Positions 11,930 through 23,759 of a stretch of 64,000 nucleotides of DNA are shown here, one piece after another. A program made the position numbers and the translations under genes. Under the pieces are notes generated by a model that saw nothing but the letters and a program-made list of their open reading frames with translations, searched no databases and was not told the DNA's origin. How positions within the stretch are numbered: the stretch's first letter is position 1; every line of letters begins with the position of its first letter. The DNA comes from Canna indica (lineage: Eukaryota; Streptophyta; Magnoliopsida; Zingiberales; Cannaceae), in contig CP136898.1 in assembly GCA_034359265.1 (NCBI GenBank), positions 2,420,501 through 2,484,500 of the forward strand. The letters are read 5' to 3'.

Positions 11930-14296
11930 CTATATTGTAAAAATAATTTCTACTTTTATGAAATCTAAAATTTTAATACGAACTAAAAGTGTTATAAATT
12001 TATCATAATTTTAATCTATTATTTTTTAAAAAAAATCCGCTACCAAAAACTAAATATTAATATTTTATAAAATTTGAAATTCATTTTAAAATATATGTTC
12101 TAAACCTTCATATAAAAATGATGAAATAAAAAACCATAGTGGATCTCGAATTTAGAAAAAAAATCAAATTTCAATAATATATAGTAGTTTTATACTATAG
12201 GTTAAATATGATCATTATTATTCGAACTAAAATTAAAATTTTAATAAAAGTTGGAAATTAGTATTTATTAAATATTATTATTTTATTGGTTGCAAACTAA
12301 AAACTGAGGGGTTCTTTGGTTGGGCTTTGAATAAGCCCATTTGCAAAAAAAAATCCATTTATTAACCCATTTGTTGCAAATAGATTTGCATTAAACCATT
12401 CATGTTATTTTGAAAGCAATTAACTTTTTTTATATAACAAAGATAAAAAATCACGATAGGTGACCATACTAGGGATTGAAAGCAATTAACTTGGACTAGT
12501 AGGATAAATTGTATGGATGTCAATTGTAACCACATTTGCACCGGGCAAATTGTTTTTTTTATATAAATGGATATCCATGCGGATATGGCTTTGAAAAATC
12601 AATACCTACGCAAATACAGTGTGAGTACGATTTGGAAAATATATCCACACCATATCCTATGTGCATCCGCATCCACATCCCTATTCACATAGTTAGAATT
12701 ACTCTTATATATACATAAATACACAATTAGGGCTGTTCACGTGTCGGGGCGGGTCGGGTCAAATTTGAAGGTAAATTTTTTTGAACCCAATCCGAACTGA
12801 CCCGCCCGAAATTGGATCGGGTCGGGTAATCGAGTACTCGTTTAAAAAATAAAAAGAATAACGAGACACACATGTCTCGAAAGACGCGTGTGTATCAATA
12901 CCCGAGGGGAGACACGGCGCTGCAGCGTCTTCCCTAGAGTATGCAGTGTGGGCCGTGTATTCCCTAGAGTACGTGGCCCGCATGGCCGCGTCTTCCCGAG
13001 AAGAGGCAGCCACGTGTTTTCTCAGGGAGAAGAAGCAGCCCACGTCGCGTCTTCTCGAGGAAAAGACTCGTCCTGCGCCACTTCTTCTCATGAAAATGAG
13101 GCCACGTGTGCCATGTATTCTTGGGAGGATGTGGTTCCGACGCGGCCGCGTCTTCTCAAACATTTTTTTTTCAATTTTTTAATATATTTTTTGAAAAAAT
13201 ATATAAATAATTTGGGTAAACGGGTTGGGTCTCGGGCATCGAGTTTCAAATACTTAAACCCAAGACCCGACCTGATTATGATCGGGTTTGAATAATTTGA
13301 ACTCGACTCGGCCCGATTACCCGACCCGACCTGATTGGTTCGGGTCGGGTCGGTTTCTTGGGTTCATTGGGTCAGGTTTGACCTATGAACAACCCTATAT
13401 ACACAATACAATAATTTTATTAGAATCTCAAATATTTACCATAACATTATTGGGAATATAAGCTTCACCGACGGTTAAATTTGTTGCTGAGTCATCGGTG
13501 ATGATTATCACGGACGACGCGGACCGTTGCAACAAGTCGTAGCATCTAGACGTGTCGCTAATAACCTATGGCAGTCGTGTCAGCCACCACAAGTAATATA
13601 TCAGCGATAGCCGCTATTTAGCGGCTGTTGCTAATATTTATTCATCATCGAGTTGCCAATTTATTTATGTGATTTAATGATTTATTCTTTTATATTATAT
13701 TATATATTGTGTATTTGGGATGTGGTGAGATATCCACATTTACATTATACGGTGCAGATATAGTACCACATATTCATATCCACTATGGATATGGATGTGC
13801 GGTTGTGGATTGGTGTGTAGATATGGTTTTTGCACTATCCACACTATCTGATTCGCTGTCATCGCTAATAAATCAGTATAAATTCTAATTTAGTAGGAAA
13901 TAAAAAAATATTTGAATTCAAGATTCTTGTTTTATTACTTTCGGATAAAGTTATGGAACTAATGCAGGACACGTTTAGGACAGCGAGGCTATGATTCATA
14001 CACCACGAGTTTTGGTAAGAACATTTTGGAACATAATTTGTTGGGGATTATTTTTATAATTACTTTATTGTAAAATATATCGAATTTATCTTTATAAATT
14101 GGCATAAATTCTAATTTGGTAGCAAATGAAAAAAATTTCAAAAATGAGATTCTCGCTTTAATACTTTCGATTAGAGTTATAGAAGTAATGTTGGATCCGT
14201 TTAGGACAACCAGGGTATGATTCATACACCACTAGTTTTGATAACATTTTGGAATGTAATACGTAGGTGATTCTTTTTCTAATTACTTGCTTGTAA
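11930..14296. repeat. Dispersed repeat R1, copy A (interrupted)
   Basis: R1 is an old, non-coding, AT-rich family seen at least five times here. Landmarks in order: GCTACCAAAAACTAAATATTA; TTGCAAACTAAAAACT; CTTTGGTTGGGCTTTGAA; ACCATTCATGTAATTC; CACACCATATCCTATGTG; CGAGTTGCCAATTTATT; and a unit ending in TATGATTCATACACCAC and GGGGATTCTTTTTCTAATT. In copy A the last unit is present twice. A hAT-like MITE is inserted at 12728-13399, and a roughly 190-bp stretch absent from the other copies lies at about 13445-13640. No terminal structure or coding region found, so its class is unknown. Confidence 0.75.
12720..13407. mobile_element. hAT-like MITE, family 2, inserted in R1 copy A
   Basis: Starts TAGGGCTGTTCA (12728) and ends TGAACAACCCTATA (13399), an inverted repeat. 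It is flanked by TACACAAT at 12720-12727 and 13400-13407, the 8-bp duplication expected for hAT elements. The subterminal regions on both sides are runs of GGGTCGGGTC-type words. The core is a scrambled array of words like GAAGACGCGGCC, CACGT and CTTCTC. No coding capacity; apparent open frames come from the repeat. A relative with ends reversed is at 20177-20920. Confidence 0.8.
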
Positions 14297-16080
14297 AAGA
14301 TATTGACCCATTTGTTGCAAATAGATTTACATTAAACCATTCATGTAATTCTGGAAGCAATTAACTTGGACTAGTAGGATAAATTGTAGGGATGTCAATT
14401 CTAACCGCATTTGCGCCATGCAAATTATTATTATTACTAAAAAAATTTATAAATGGATATGCAAGCGGATATGGCTTTGAAAAATCAATACCTACGCAAA
14501 TACGGTGTGGGAATGGTTTGTAAAGTATATCCACACCATATCCTATGTGCATCCACATCCACATCCCTATTCGCATAGTTAGAATTACTCTATAACCTCA
14601 ATTACTCTTATATATACAAAATATATTAATACAATAATTTTATCATAACCTTGAATACGTACCATACACTTATCGAGTTGCCAATTTATTTATGTGATTT
14701 ATTTTTTTATATTATATTATATATTGTGTATTTAGGATGTGGTGCGATATTCACATTTACATTATATGGTGCAAATATAGTACCACATATTCATATCTGA
14801 TATGGATATGATGTGTGGTTGAGGATTGGTGTGCAGATAAGATTTTTGTACTATCTGCCCATATTCGATCCGTTGTCATCGCTAATAAATTGATATAAAT
14901 TCTTATTTTGTAGGAAATGAAAAATATTTTAATTCTTATCAAATTTATCTTTATAAATTGGTATAAATTCTAATTTCGTAGCAAATGAAAAATATTTGAA
15001 AAATGATATTCTCACTTTAATACTTTCGATTAGAGTTATGGAAGTAATGCTGGATCCGTTTAGGACAACCAGGGTATGATTCATACACCACTAGTTTTGA
15101 TAATATTTTGGAATGTAATACGTAGGGGATTCTTTTTCTAATTACTTGCTTGTAAAAGATATTGAATTTGTCTTTATAAAGAACTCGACCACAGTGTTCT
15201 AGATTAGATCTGTAATAGTTGAAAGATAACAACCGTTTGAGTTTGAAATTATTAGCCGTAGCAATGTGGGGGGAGGAACCAATAAAAAAGAATATGCTAG
15301 CACCCACCACAAGATAATACGTGAGGTTCAAGGTTCAATCCCATGGTGTTCATATTTTTCGTCATTTTGTAAGGTAATTTCTCATTTTTTCTATCTCATA
15401 TTATATTGCACTTTTTGCATATTTTATTTTTGAACGAAAAAATATTGGATTCAAGATGGTTGGAGGGAATACAAGCATAAGATCGTGGAAAGAAAAAACT
15501 TTTTTTAAAAGGAGAAAAAGGTAAAGTAAACGACAATCTAAGTGCCAAAAAGTCAAATAGGTAGGTTACAAAGTATATATAAATTTTACGAAGAAGAAAA
15601 TATTACAAATAATTCTCATGTAGAATAAGTAACATACATAAAACACATGGCATTGATTTATCATATTATCCTTATTTTTGGATTTTTTTAATTTACTATA
15701 TTTTTAAAAATTCAAGTATCTTTTTAAAAGAAAAGGTTAATGGTGTAATCAATTCTTTGAAATTCATTTCAAGAGGTACAAAATGTAGAAGAAATTTCTA
15801 GATGGATTTAGAGAGGGGAAAAGAGATAGGAGAGAATAAATATAATCAAATGGGAGGAGCTTAAAGTCTTTGATTCTAATAGGCATAGTGATGCTAATGA
15901 TGATCAAATGAGAGAGAATTTTAATGGGTTACTTTAAATTCGTGACATTGATCCCTGAATGTATTACTTCAAGCCACCAATAAGGTGGAACTTTCTGGCA
16001 ACTTTTTTGCTAACCTTTTTTTAGTGTTAATGTGATTTTCTTTTTAGTCAATTTAAGTCTTCCATAAATTTCATTTGTTA
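14297..16080. repeat. Dispersed repeat R1, copy B
   Basis: Begins within the family at ACCCATTTGTTGCAAATAG and follows the R1 order through CACACCATATCC, CGAGTTGCC and TATGATTCATACACCAC. It continues into the 3' part seen also in copy D (CTAGCACCCACCACAAGAT, GAGGTTCAAGGTTCAATCC, then GTACAAAATGTAGAAG and TCTTTGATTCTAATAGGC). It lies head-to-tail with copy A. No coding content. Confidence 0.75.
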
Positions 16081-16445
16081 ACTTGTGTTATACAGACATC
16101 TGCCTCTTGTTCTTCGCGCGAAGTCGGAGCGATGCAGTCTGATCCGGTGTGTCTTCTGATCATGTGTAACTCCGGCGGGGGACCTGCAAAAGACACTTCG
16201 AAACTCAAGTTAGAATATGTTCTAGGTGGATGTAACAGAAAATGGACTAGATCTAGGGTACATGATGTGTATAGTGTCTGTATATAATGTAGGATGATGG
16301 ATGATTGGCGATGATTCCGCCTGATAATTTTGTAGGGATGTTGCTTAGAATGTGTCGATGCTGATCCTGGAGATGCTGGGTTCGTGAATGACGAATGTCC
16401 CGTAATTAATGATGATGTGGGTGTCCTTGTATGGCTGGGTGGAGC
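16081..16445 (-). mobile_element. Probable LTR-retrotransposon fragment (LTR end, reverse orientation)
   Basis: Read on the minus strand, the segment at about 16160-16225 gives CTTGAGTTTCGAAGTGTC and then TTTGCAGGTCCCC. This phrase occurs at the end of many plant Ty3-type LTRs (compare CTTGAGCTTCGGAGTGTC at 25241 on the plus strand). The higher-GC block breaks the surrounding AT-rich R1 sequence. Boundaries and an internal region are not visible. Confidence 0.4.
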
Positions 16446-18000
16446 CTATGCTAAAAGTTAAATTTTTAATACAAAGTAAAAGTTTTTTAAAATTTATCAT
16501 AATTTTAATCTATTATTTTTATTAAAAAATCTGCTACCAAAAATTAAATATTATTCTTTTATTTAACCTTGATCCGTATAAAATTTGAAATTCATTTTAA
16601 AATATATGTTTTAAATCTTCATATATATAAAAATGATCAAATAAAAAAATCATAGTGGATCTCGTCAGCCATTAACGTGTCCACGTCATTAGTCCTAGCC
16701 ATCAGCCACGTCAGCTTCCTTATCCCTCCATTAACGTTGTTTACCTATACGGTCATTTTTTAACCCAATTTCATAACGTAAGGGGTACTTTTGATCCCAA
16801 AAAAATCTTACAAGCATTTTAGTACCCGTGAGAAAACGTTAAGAACATTTTTGTACGTTTTCCCCTAAGCAAAATTAATAATTGGTTGGAAACTAAAAAC
16901 TTAGAGCCTCTTTGGTTGTCCTTTGAATAAGCCCATTTGCAGGAAAATCTATTTACACTAAACCATTCATGTAATTCCGGAAGCAATTAACTTGAACTAG
17001 CAGGATAAATTGTAGGGATGTCAATTCTAACCGCATTTGCACCATGCAAATTATTATTATTATTGATAAATGGATATGCATGCGAATATGACTTTTGAAA
17101 AATCAACACCTACGCAAATACGGTGTGGGAACAATTTGTAAAGTATATCCACACCATATCCTATGTGCATCCACATCCACATCCCTATTTGCATAGTTAG
17201 AATTACTCTATACCCTCAATTGCTCTTATATATACATAAATATATAATACAATAATTTTATCATAACCTTAAATATTTACCATACACTTATCGAGTTGCC
17301 AATTTATTTATGTGATTTATTCTTTTTATATTATATTGTATATATATTTAGGATGTGGTGTGATATCCACATTTACATATACGGTGAAAATATAGTACCA
17401 CATATTCATATCTGCTATGGATATGGATGTGTGATTGTGTATATGGTTTTTGTACTATCCGCATCATATCCGATTCGTTGTCATCGCTAATAAATTGGAA
17501 TAAATTCTAATTTGGTAGGAAATAAAAAATATTTGAATTCCAGATTCTTGCATTAACACTTTTTTGTTATAGTTATGGAAGTAATGCTGGACGCGTTTAG
17601 GCCAGCGAGGATATGATTCATACACCACTGGTTTTGGTAAGAACATTTTGGAATGTAATATGCAGGGGAATCTTTTTCTAATTACTTGCTTGTAAAATAT
17701 ATCAAATTTGTCTTTATAAAGAACTCAACCATAGTGCTCGATCAGATCTGTAAGAGGTGGAAGAAAACAAGAGTTAGAGTTTGGAATATTAGTCGTAGTA
17801 ATATGGGGGAAGGAGCCAATAGAAAACAAATTGCTACAACATGATGTGTGAGGTTCAAGGTTCAATCCCACGGTGTTCATCAAGACACTTTCATCCTGCA
17901 AGGTAATTTCTCATTTTCTATCTCAAATTAGATTAAACTTTTTGCACATTTTTTTTTTTCCAATGAAAAGCAACTTGTATTCAATTCTGCTGGGTTGAAG
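16446..18000. repeat. Dispersed repeat R1, copy C
   Basis: Contains the R1 5' part (CTGCTACCAAAAATTAAATA), interrupted at 16668-16862 by part of a MULE-like element. It resumes with AATTGGTTGGAAACTAAAAAC and the standard order to GAGGTTCAAGGTTCAATCC. It ends near 18000, where a broken J-domain gene begins on the other strand. Confidence 0.75.
16668..16862. mobile_element. Truncated MULE-like foldback element
   Basis: Matches the right arm of the 3105-4083 element: words TTAACGTTGTTTACCTAT, AGTACCCGTGAGAAAACG and the terminal GTACGTTTTCCC, whose reverse complement GGGAAAACGTACAAAAAT equals the family's terminal repeat. The other arm is absent. It interrupts R1 copy C between TAGTGGATCTCG and TAATTGGTTGG. 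Confidence 0.65.
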
Positions 18001-18024
18001 GGAATATAAGGTCAGGGCCATTGA

Positions 18025-18760
18025 GAAAAGAAAACTTTCTTACTCTTCGTGGCTTGCATTATTATGTGCATTGTTGTGATAGTCCTGCTCATGGTTGGAA
18101 GGCTCAAATGATTTCTCTTTTGCAGAATCGGGAAAAGTGGGAAATAAGCGTTTCCATTCAATATTGAGATGGAAGTGGCGGAGAGGGATGCCGAAGGATG
18201 TAAGGGTTTTGAGGAAAAAGTGGCGGTCGGTGTGGCAATCACGCCGACTGTAGCGTTGGCGATGTGCAGCTCGGCGTCGAAAATGGAACTTTTTGTGGGA
18301 TCTGAGAGGACGGCATAGGCATTGCTTGGCGATAGGTGCTGTTAGTGCCGAAGACGCTCGTACGATCGGGGTTGACAAGGAGGGCAAGGCGGCAGTACTG
18401 GCGTTTGACTGTGATTGGGTCGGTGGGATTGGTGGGGAATTGGGGCAGGAGTTGGAGGACCCAATACCAATCTACGTGGTTGTTGATCTGCCGCTGACCT
18501 GCCAGGAGAACGTTCGCGGTGGCGATGACTTCGTCGACACCGTCAAGGAGGGATCCACCTCCATGGCCCACTCGACGTACCGCTTGCCCAAGGTCGCGCA
18601 CCTTGAGGAGCCTCACAGCGATGGCCAGCCTCTTCTCCCCCTCAGCCATGCCATCGCCCATGCCATCTCTATCACCAATATCCATGTCGGCCAATTCGTA
18701 AACAACTAAAAGAAGGTGGCTTGTCGAAACATCAAGACTTTGGTCATCTATATAAGGCAT
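18025..18760 (-). pseudogene. Broken J-domain (DnaJ/Hsp40-like) gene fragment
   Basis: On the minus strand a frame open at 18760-18239 contains EGEKRLAIAVRLLKVRDL and LLDGVDEVIATANVLLAGQR, then NNHVDWYWVLQL…VKRQYCRLALLVNPDR. This is the layout of plant J-domain proteins, whose N-terminus is followed by DWY.VLQ and a Lys/Arg-rich helix. The diagnostic HPD tripeptide, needed to stimulate Hsp70 ATPase, is NPD here (about 18365-18373). About 25 residues later the frame is lost; a different frame resumes with NAYAVLSDPTKSSIFDAEL and ATVGVIATPT, showing an indel near 18330-18390. So it is a fragment with an altered key motif and a frameshift. It abuts R1 copy C, which could mean capture by a mobile element. 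Confidence 0.75.
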
Positions 18761-20168
18761 TTAATTCGTGAGCAGGTGGCTTGTTGGTTCATTGTACTCA
18801 ATTTTGTAGAGGTTCTTCTCTACTTATAAAGAAACTAAAACAATTTCATAACTTTTTTAGTTTCAAGAATCAAATGTTGAATGATTTCACCAACTTCCGT
18901 ACTCTTTTAAAACATCACATTGTTGCTTGTGTCATGGGATAAACTTTGAAGGATCTTTTGAAGCTCTCAAGCTTTATAAAACAATAACTCTTTTTACCTA
19001 AGAAACTTAGCTTTAATATATACTTGCCCAACAGGTATTTTATATTTTTGTTTTTTTACTTAGGGCTAAATGACCATATTACCCCCTAAGTTGAACTCGA
19101 CTTACAATGACCCTCAAGTTCAGTCAAATGGCAACCCAATGCAAAAGGTTCCTGAAGCAAACTCGAACCCAAACTCAAAATCCTCCTAAATTAAGATGAA
19201 TTTCTCACGCGTAAGGGCCATACGTACCTTGGATCGCGCTCTCCGGCGATTCACTCAGCCCGCTCCGACGCGCATCTCGGGTTTCCCACTAAGATTCAAA
19301 ATTAAGAAAAACTAGTGCGGGTATTACAACGAATTAGAATACGTACAAATTGAAATAGAAACCAACCAAGTTTGACTTCAAAATTAAAGTTAGCAACGAC
19401 CAACCGAGCAAAGTGAGACCTAATTAAATCTAAACTCTTCCCCAGTATAATTTCTTTTAATCGTAGACTTATTCTTTTTATATTTGCAGCGATTGATTTA
19501 AAACTTGGTTCAGCTTAAAAAGCCAATTAAAATTTGGGCGATCTAATTTAAATTTAAAAATATATAAACGAAAATGACCATTCAATCTGACCAAAAATTT
19601 TGATTTTAGCTATTTTGTTATCAAATAAGAAATTGGGATTAAGTTATTAATGTGTTTAAATAGATTCTAACCGCCCACATTTCAACCCCACTCTCACTAT
19701 GCATTATTGGAAATACTTTCTGAAATGAATTTTGGAAAATATTTCATCATAAAAAATAACTATTTAACTTTTTTTTATTTCATAAATAACCCTAAGGTCT
19801 CCTAATATTAACATAAAAATTTTAATCCCTACGTCATCGATAAAGAGACCGTGTGACCTTGTCTCACGACCCTATGGACGATTAATTTTACACTTTGGTG
19901 CATCGCTGAACAATTTCTCTTAATATGTCTATGATATTTTATTTTGTTCCTATAAGTTACTCATGAGATCGAGTTAGAGAAGGGATACACTAAAACCATC
20001 TACTTTTGAGTGGATCAAATATCCAATTTCTTAACTAATGTTGAGAAAAGGGTGATATATAGATGTTTTAGCAACAAACAGAAACACTTTGAATAAAAGA
20101 CTAAAAGCTAACATGAATGCTTTGAATAAAAGACTAAAGACTAAAAGCAACCCCTTATTGTCACATGC
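18761..20168. other. Repeat-rich spacer, no gene seen
   Basis: Contains one member (about 19310-19560) of a two-copy dispersed repeat shared with 24270-24525, with landmarks CAACGACCAA, TTAAATCTAAACTCTT and TTTGCAGCGATTGATTTAAAACTTG. The rest is AT-rich without recognisable genes. Confidence 0.55.
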
Positions 20169-20928
20169 ATTGCCTCTAACATGATGTTCATGGGTCAAAC
20201 CCGACCCGACCCGGACCAATTGGGTCGGGCCGGGTCAGGTTCAAATTATTCAAACATGATCATAATCGGGTTGGGTCCTAGGTTTCAGTACATGAAACCT
20301 GATGACATGAGACCCAACCCGATTACCCGAATTTTTTTTTTTCAAAAAATGTATTAAAAATTAAAAAAATTGTTCGGGAAATTAAACGCGGGCTGCGCCA
20401 AAATCGCATCTTCCCGAGAATACGCGGCCCACGTGGCCACGTTTTCACAAGAAGAAGCGGCGCAGGCCGCGTCTTTTCCCGAGAAGACATGGCCTGCGCC
20501 GCTTCTTCTCCTTGAGAAGACGCGTGACCGCCTCTTCTCGGGAAGAGGTGGCCACGCGGGTCACGTACTCTGGGGAACATGTGGCTCGCGCCGCGTATTC
20601 TCGGGAAGACGCGACCATCACCACGTATTCTTGGAAAGACGCGGCCAGCACCACGTATTATCGTCGGGTATTGAGACACACATGTCTTTCGAGACGCACA
20701 TGTCTCATTAGTTTTTTTTTAAAAAAATCTTTTATTTATTTTTATTTTTTTAAATGGGTACCTGACTACTCAACCTGACCCGATCAGATTTCGGGCGGGT
20801 CGATTCGGATCGGGTTCAAAAAAATTTACCTACAAACCCGACCTGACCCGGTTGTTTGTTGGTTGGGTTGGGCCGATTTTTTCTTCAAACCCATCCTGAC
20901 CCGACCTATGAACAGCCCTAATTGCCTC
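20169..20928. mobile_element. hAT-like MITE, family 2, second copy
   Basis: ATTGCCTC at 20169-20176 and 20921-20928 is a perfect 8-bp direct duplication around 20177-20920. The right end CCTATGAACAGCCCTA matches the family-2 terminus in reverse complement; the left end (TAACATGATGTTCATGGG) has drifted. The interior has the same plan as 12728-13399: CCCGACCCGACC-type words outside and a core of AGAAGACGCG / CACGTATTCT-type words. No coding capacity. Confidence 0.8.
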
Positions 20929-20999
20929 CTTAGGTTCAATAGACTCTCATGTCCCATCCTAGTTTGATCTTAGTAGTGTTGCAAATAACATCTAGTTCG

Positions 21000-23160
21000 A
21001 TCATAACCATTATTAGCGAAAAGCAAAGGTAATAATTGGTTGCAAACTAAAAAATGAGGGCCTCTTTGGTTGGGCTTTAAAAAAAAAAGACTACAAATAG
21101 CTAAAGAATTGTAAAAGAATCTATCTATTAATCCATTGGTTGCAAATAGATTTGCATTAAACCATTCATGTAATTCTCGAAGTAATTAACTTGGACTAGT
21201 AAGATAAATTGTAAAGATATCATTTATAACCACATTTGCACCATGCAGATGTTTTTTTTCCTGAAAAATGGATACACATGCGGACATGGCTTTGAAAAAT
21301 CAATATTTGTGCGAATGCGATGTGGATACGATTTGGAAAGTATATCCAATTTCCATTCGCTCTTATATATACATAAATATACAATACCTTAATTTCATTA
21401 GAACCTTAAAATATTTACCGTACACTTACCAAGTTGGCAATTTATTTATGTGATTTAAGATTTATTCTTTTATATTATATTATATAAATACACCGGATGT
21501 AGTGTGATATCTGCATTTATATTATACAATGCATATATAGTACCCATATTCATATCCCATGTGGATATGAAGGAACAGTTGTGTATTGGTGTGCAGATAT
21601 GATTTTTGCACTATATGCACTATACTCGGTCCACTGTCATTGCTAATAAATTAATATAAATTTTTATTTGGTAGGAAATGAAAAATATTTGAAATCGAGA
21701 TTCTTGCTTTGATATGGAAGTAATGCTGGATGCATTTAGGACACCGAGGTTATGATTTATACACCACAAGTGTTGATAAGAACATTTTGGAATGTAATAT
21801 ATAGGGGATTCTTTTTCTAATTACTTGCTTGATATCGAGATTTTTGCGCTTTTACACCATACTTGATACGCTTACGTCGCTAAAAAATTGGTATAAAATC
21901 TAATTTAGTAGCAAATGAAAAAAAATTGAAATCAAGATTCTCGCTTTAGTACTTTCGAATATATTATGAAAGTAACGTCAGATCCGTTTTGGACAACGAA
22001 GGTATGATTCATGCGCCACTAGTTTTGGTAATAATATTTTGGAATGTAAATGTAGGAGATTCTTTTTCTAATTTCTTGCTTGAAATAAAAAAAATTCACT
22101 ATCTGCACCATATCCGATTCATTGTCATCGCCAATAAGTTGGTATAAATTCTAAATTGGTAGAAAATGAAAAATATTTGAATTCGAGATTCTTGCTTTAG
22201 TACTTTCAGATAAAGTTATGGAAGTAATGTTGGACGCGTTTAGGCCAGCGAGGATATGATTCATACACCACTGATTTTGGTAAGAACATTTTGGAATGTA
22301 ATATGTAGGGGAATCTTTTTCTAATTACTTGCTTGTAAAATATATCAAATTTGTCTTTATAAAGAACTCGACCATAGTGCTCTACATCATATCTGTAAGA
22401 GGTGGAAGATAACAAGAGTTAGAGCCGTAGCAATGTGGAGGAAGGAACCAATAAAAAACAAAATGCTAGCACCCACTGTAATAGAATATGTGAGGTTCAA
22501 GGTTCAATCCCATGGTGTTCATAACTTCCTTCATTTTGGAAGGTAATTTCTCATTTTTTGTCTCATATTATATTGCACTTTTTGCATATTTTCTTTTTGA
22601 TTGAAAAAATATTGGATAAATCTTTTGAAAAGAGGAGAAAAAGGTAAAGCAAACGACAATCTACGTGCAAAAAGGTCAAATTTGTAGGCTACAAAGTATA
22701 TAAATTTTATGAAGAATAAAATGTTACAACTAATTCTCATTACATGTAGAATAAAAGATTTATCATATTATTCTTATTTTTTGGATCTTTTTAATTTACT
22801 ATATTTTTTTAAATTATACTACCTTTTTGAAAGAAAGGGTTAATCGTGTAATCAATTATTTGAAATTCATTTCAAGAGGTACAAAATATAGAAGAAATTT
22901 CTAGACGGAGTCAGAGACGGGAAAAGAGATGAGAGAGAATAAATATAATCAAATTGAAGGAACTTAAAGTCTTTGATTCTAATAGGCAAAATTCGTGACA
23001 TTTGATCCCTGAATGTATTACTTCAAGCCACCAATAAGGTAGATATTTCTGCCAACTTTTTTGCCTGCCTTTTTTTTAGTGTGGATGTGATTTTCTTTTT
23101 AGTCAATATAATAGTTTTCCATAAATTTCATTTGTTAACTTGTGTTGTGCATATGTTTGT
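21000..23160. repeat. Dispersed repeat R1, copy D, with three tandem units
   Basis: Starts near TAATTGGTTGCAAACTAAAAAA and follows the R1 order. The unit ending in ATTTTGGAATGTAA and GATTCTTTTTCTAATT is present three times at about 250-bp spacing (near 21780, 22034 and 22285). It continues into GAGGTTCAAGGTTCAATCC and the same 3' portion as copy B, to about TTCATTTGTTAACTTGTGTT. Confidence 0.75.
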
Positions 23161-23389
23161 TTCTTTTATGATTTTTTTTTTACTTTGAATATTGATAAAT
23201 GCTGATATCTCATCTATTATTTTCTTTCTTTAATTGTCTATCTTGTTTTTTGTTATATTTCTTCATTGCATATTAGGGTGTTTTGGGATTAAAAATGCAG
23301 GATATGAGAGCAGAAATTCAATGTTGGTGTTTCTAGTTGCTCCTGTTAGCTCGGCTATGTACATACTCATGGCAGTGGATCACAAGGCA

Positions 23390-23645
23390 CACTAGGAAGA
23401 TGCACTGCAGAAGAATCTTCCGCAAACAACTATGCTTCCCGCATTGAGGAGAACCTTAAACCAAAACCACTTGTCATCTTAGTCTCAACTCCCTCTTCCA
23501 ATATGTTGGGCCATGCATTCTCCTCTATGGTTTTAAATGCCATCACTACTAAACGACTAAAACTAGGTGATTATGTGCCTCAATAACATCTTCGACCCTA
23601 GCCACAGCTTCGACCGCCCTTTCCACCATACCGACATTTTGGTAT
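23390..23645 (+). pseudogene. Possible decayed coding fragment, unidentified
   Basis: A stretch with coding-like composition reads SRIEENLKPKPLVILVST and then NAITTKRLKLGDYVP in one frame. After a one-base shift near 23580 it continues NNIFDPSHSFDRPFHHTD. Two consecutive protein-like segments in different frames suggest a broken gene fragment or captured exon. I do not recognise the family. Confidence 0.3.
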
Positions 23646-23759
23646 GTTGAATCCGCTTCCTCCTCTTTCTGCTACGCGTCATTCGCCTCCACCACCTTCA
23701 CCATATCATGTTGCATGGCTAAGCTTAAGCAGGGTGTCACCACCAATACCAATCTCACA

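Noticed and set aside
12759..13295. Overlapping open frames of about 130 aa on both strands
   Set aside because: Inside the hAT-like MITE; Arg/Ser-rich composition follows the GAAGACGCG word repeat and no domain is visible.
20323..20778. Overlapping open frames on both strands rich in VFPRIRG or SSREYA phrases
   Set aside because: Same word-repeat core in the second family-2 MITE copy.
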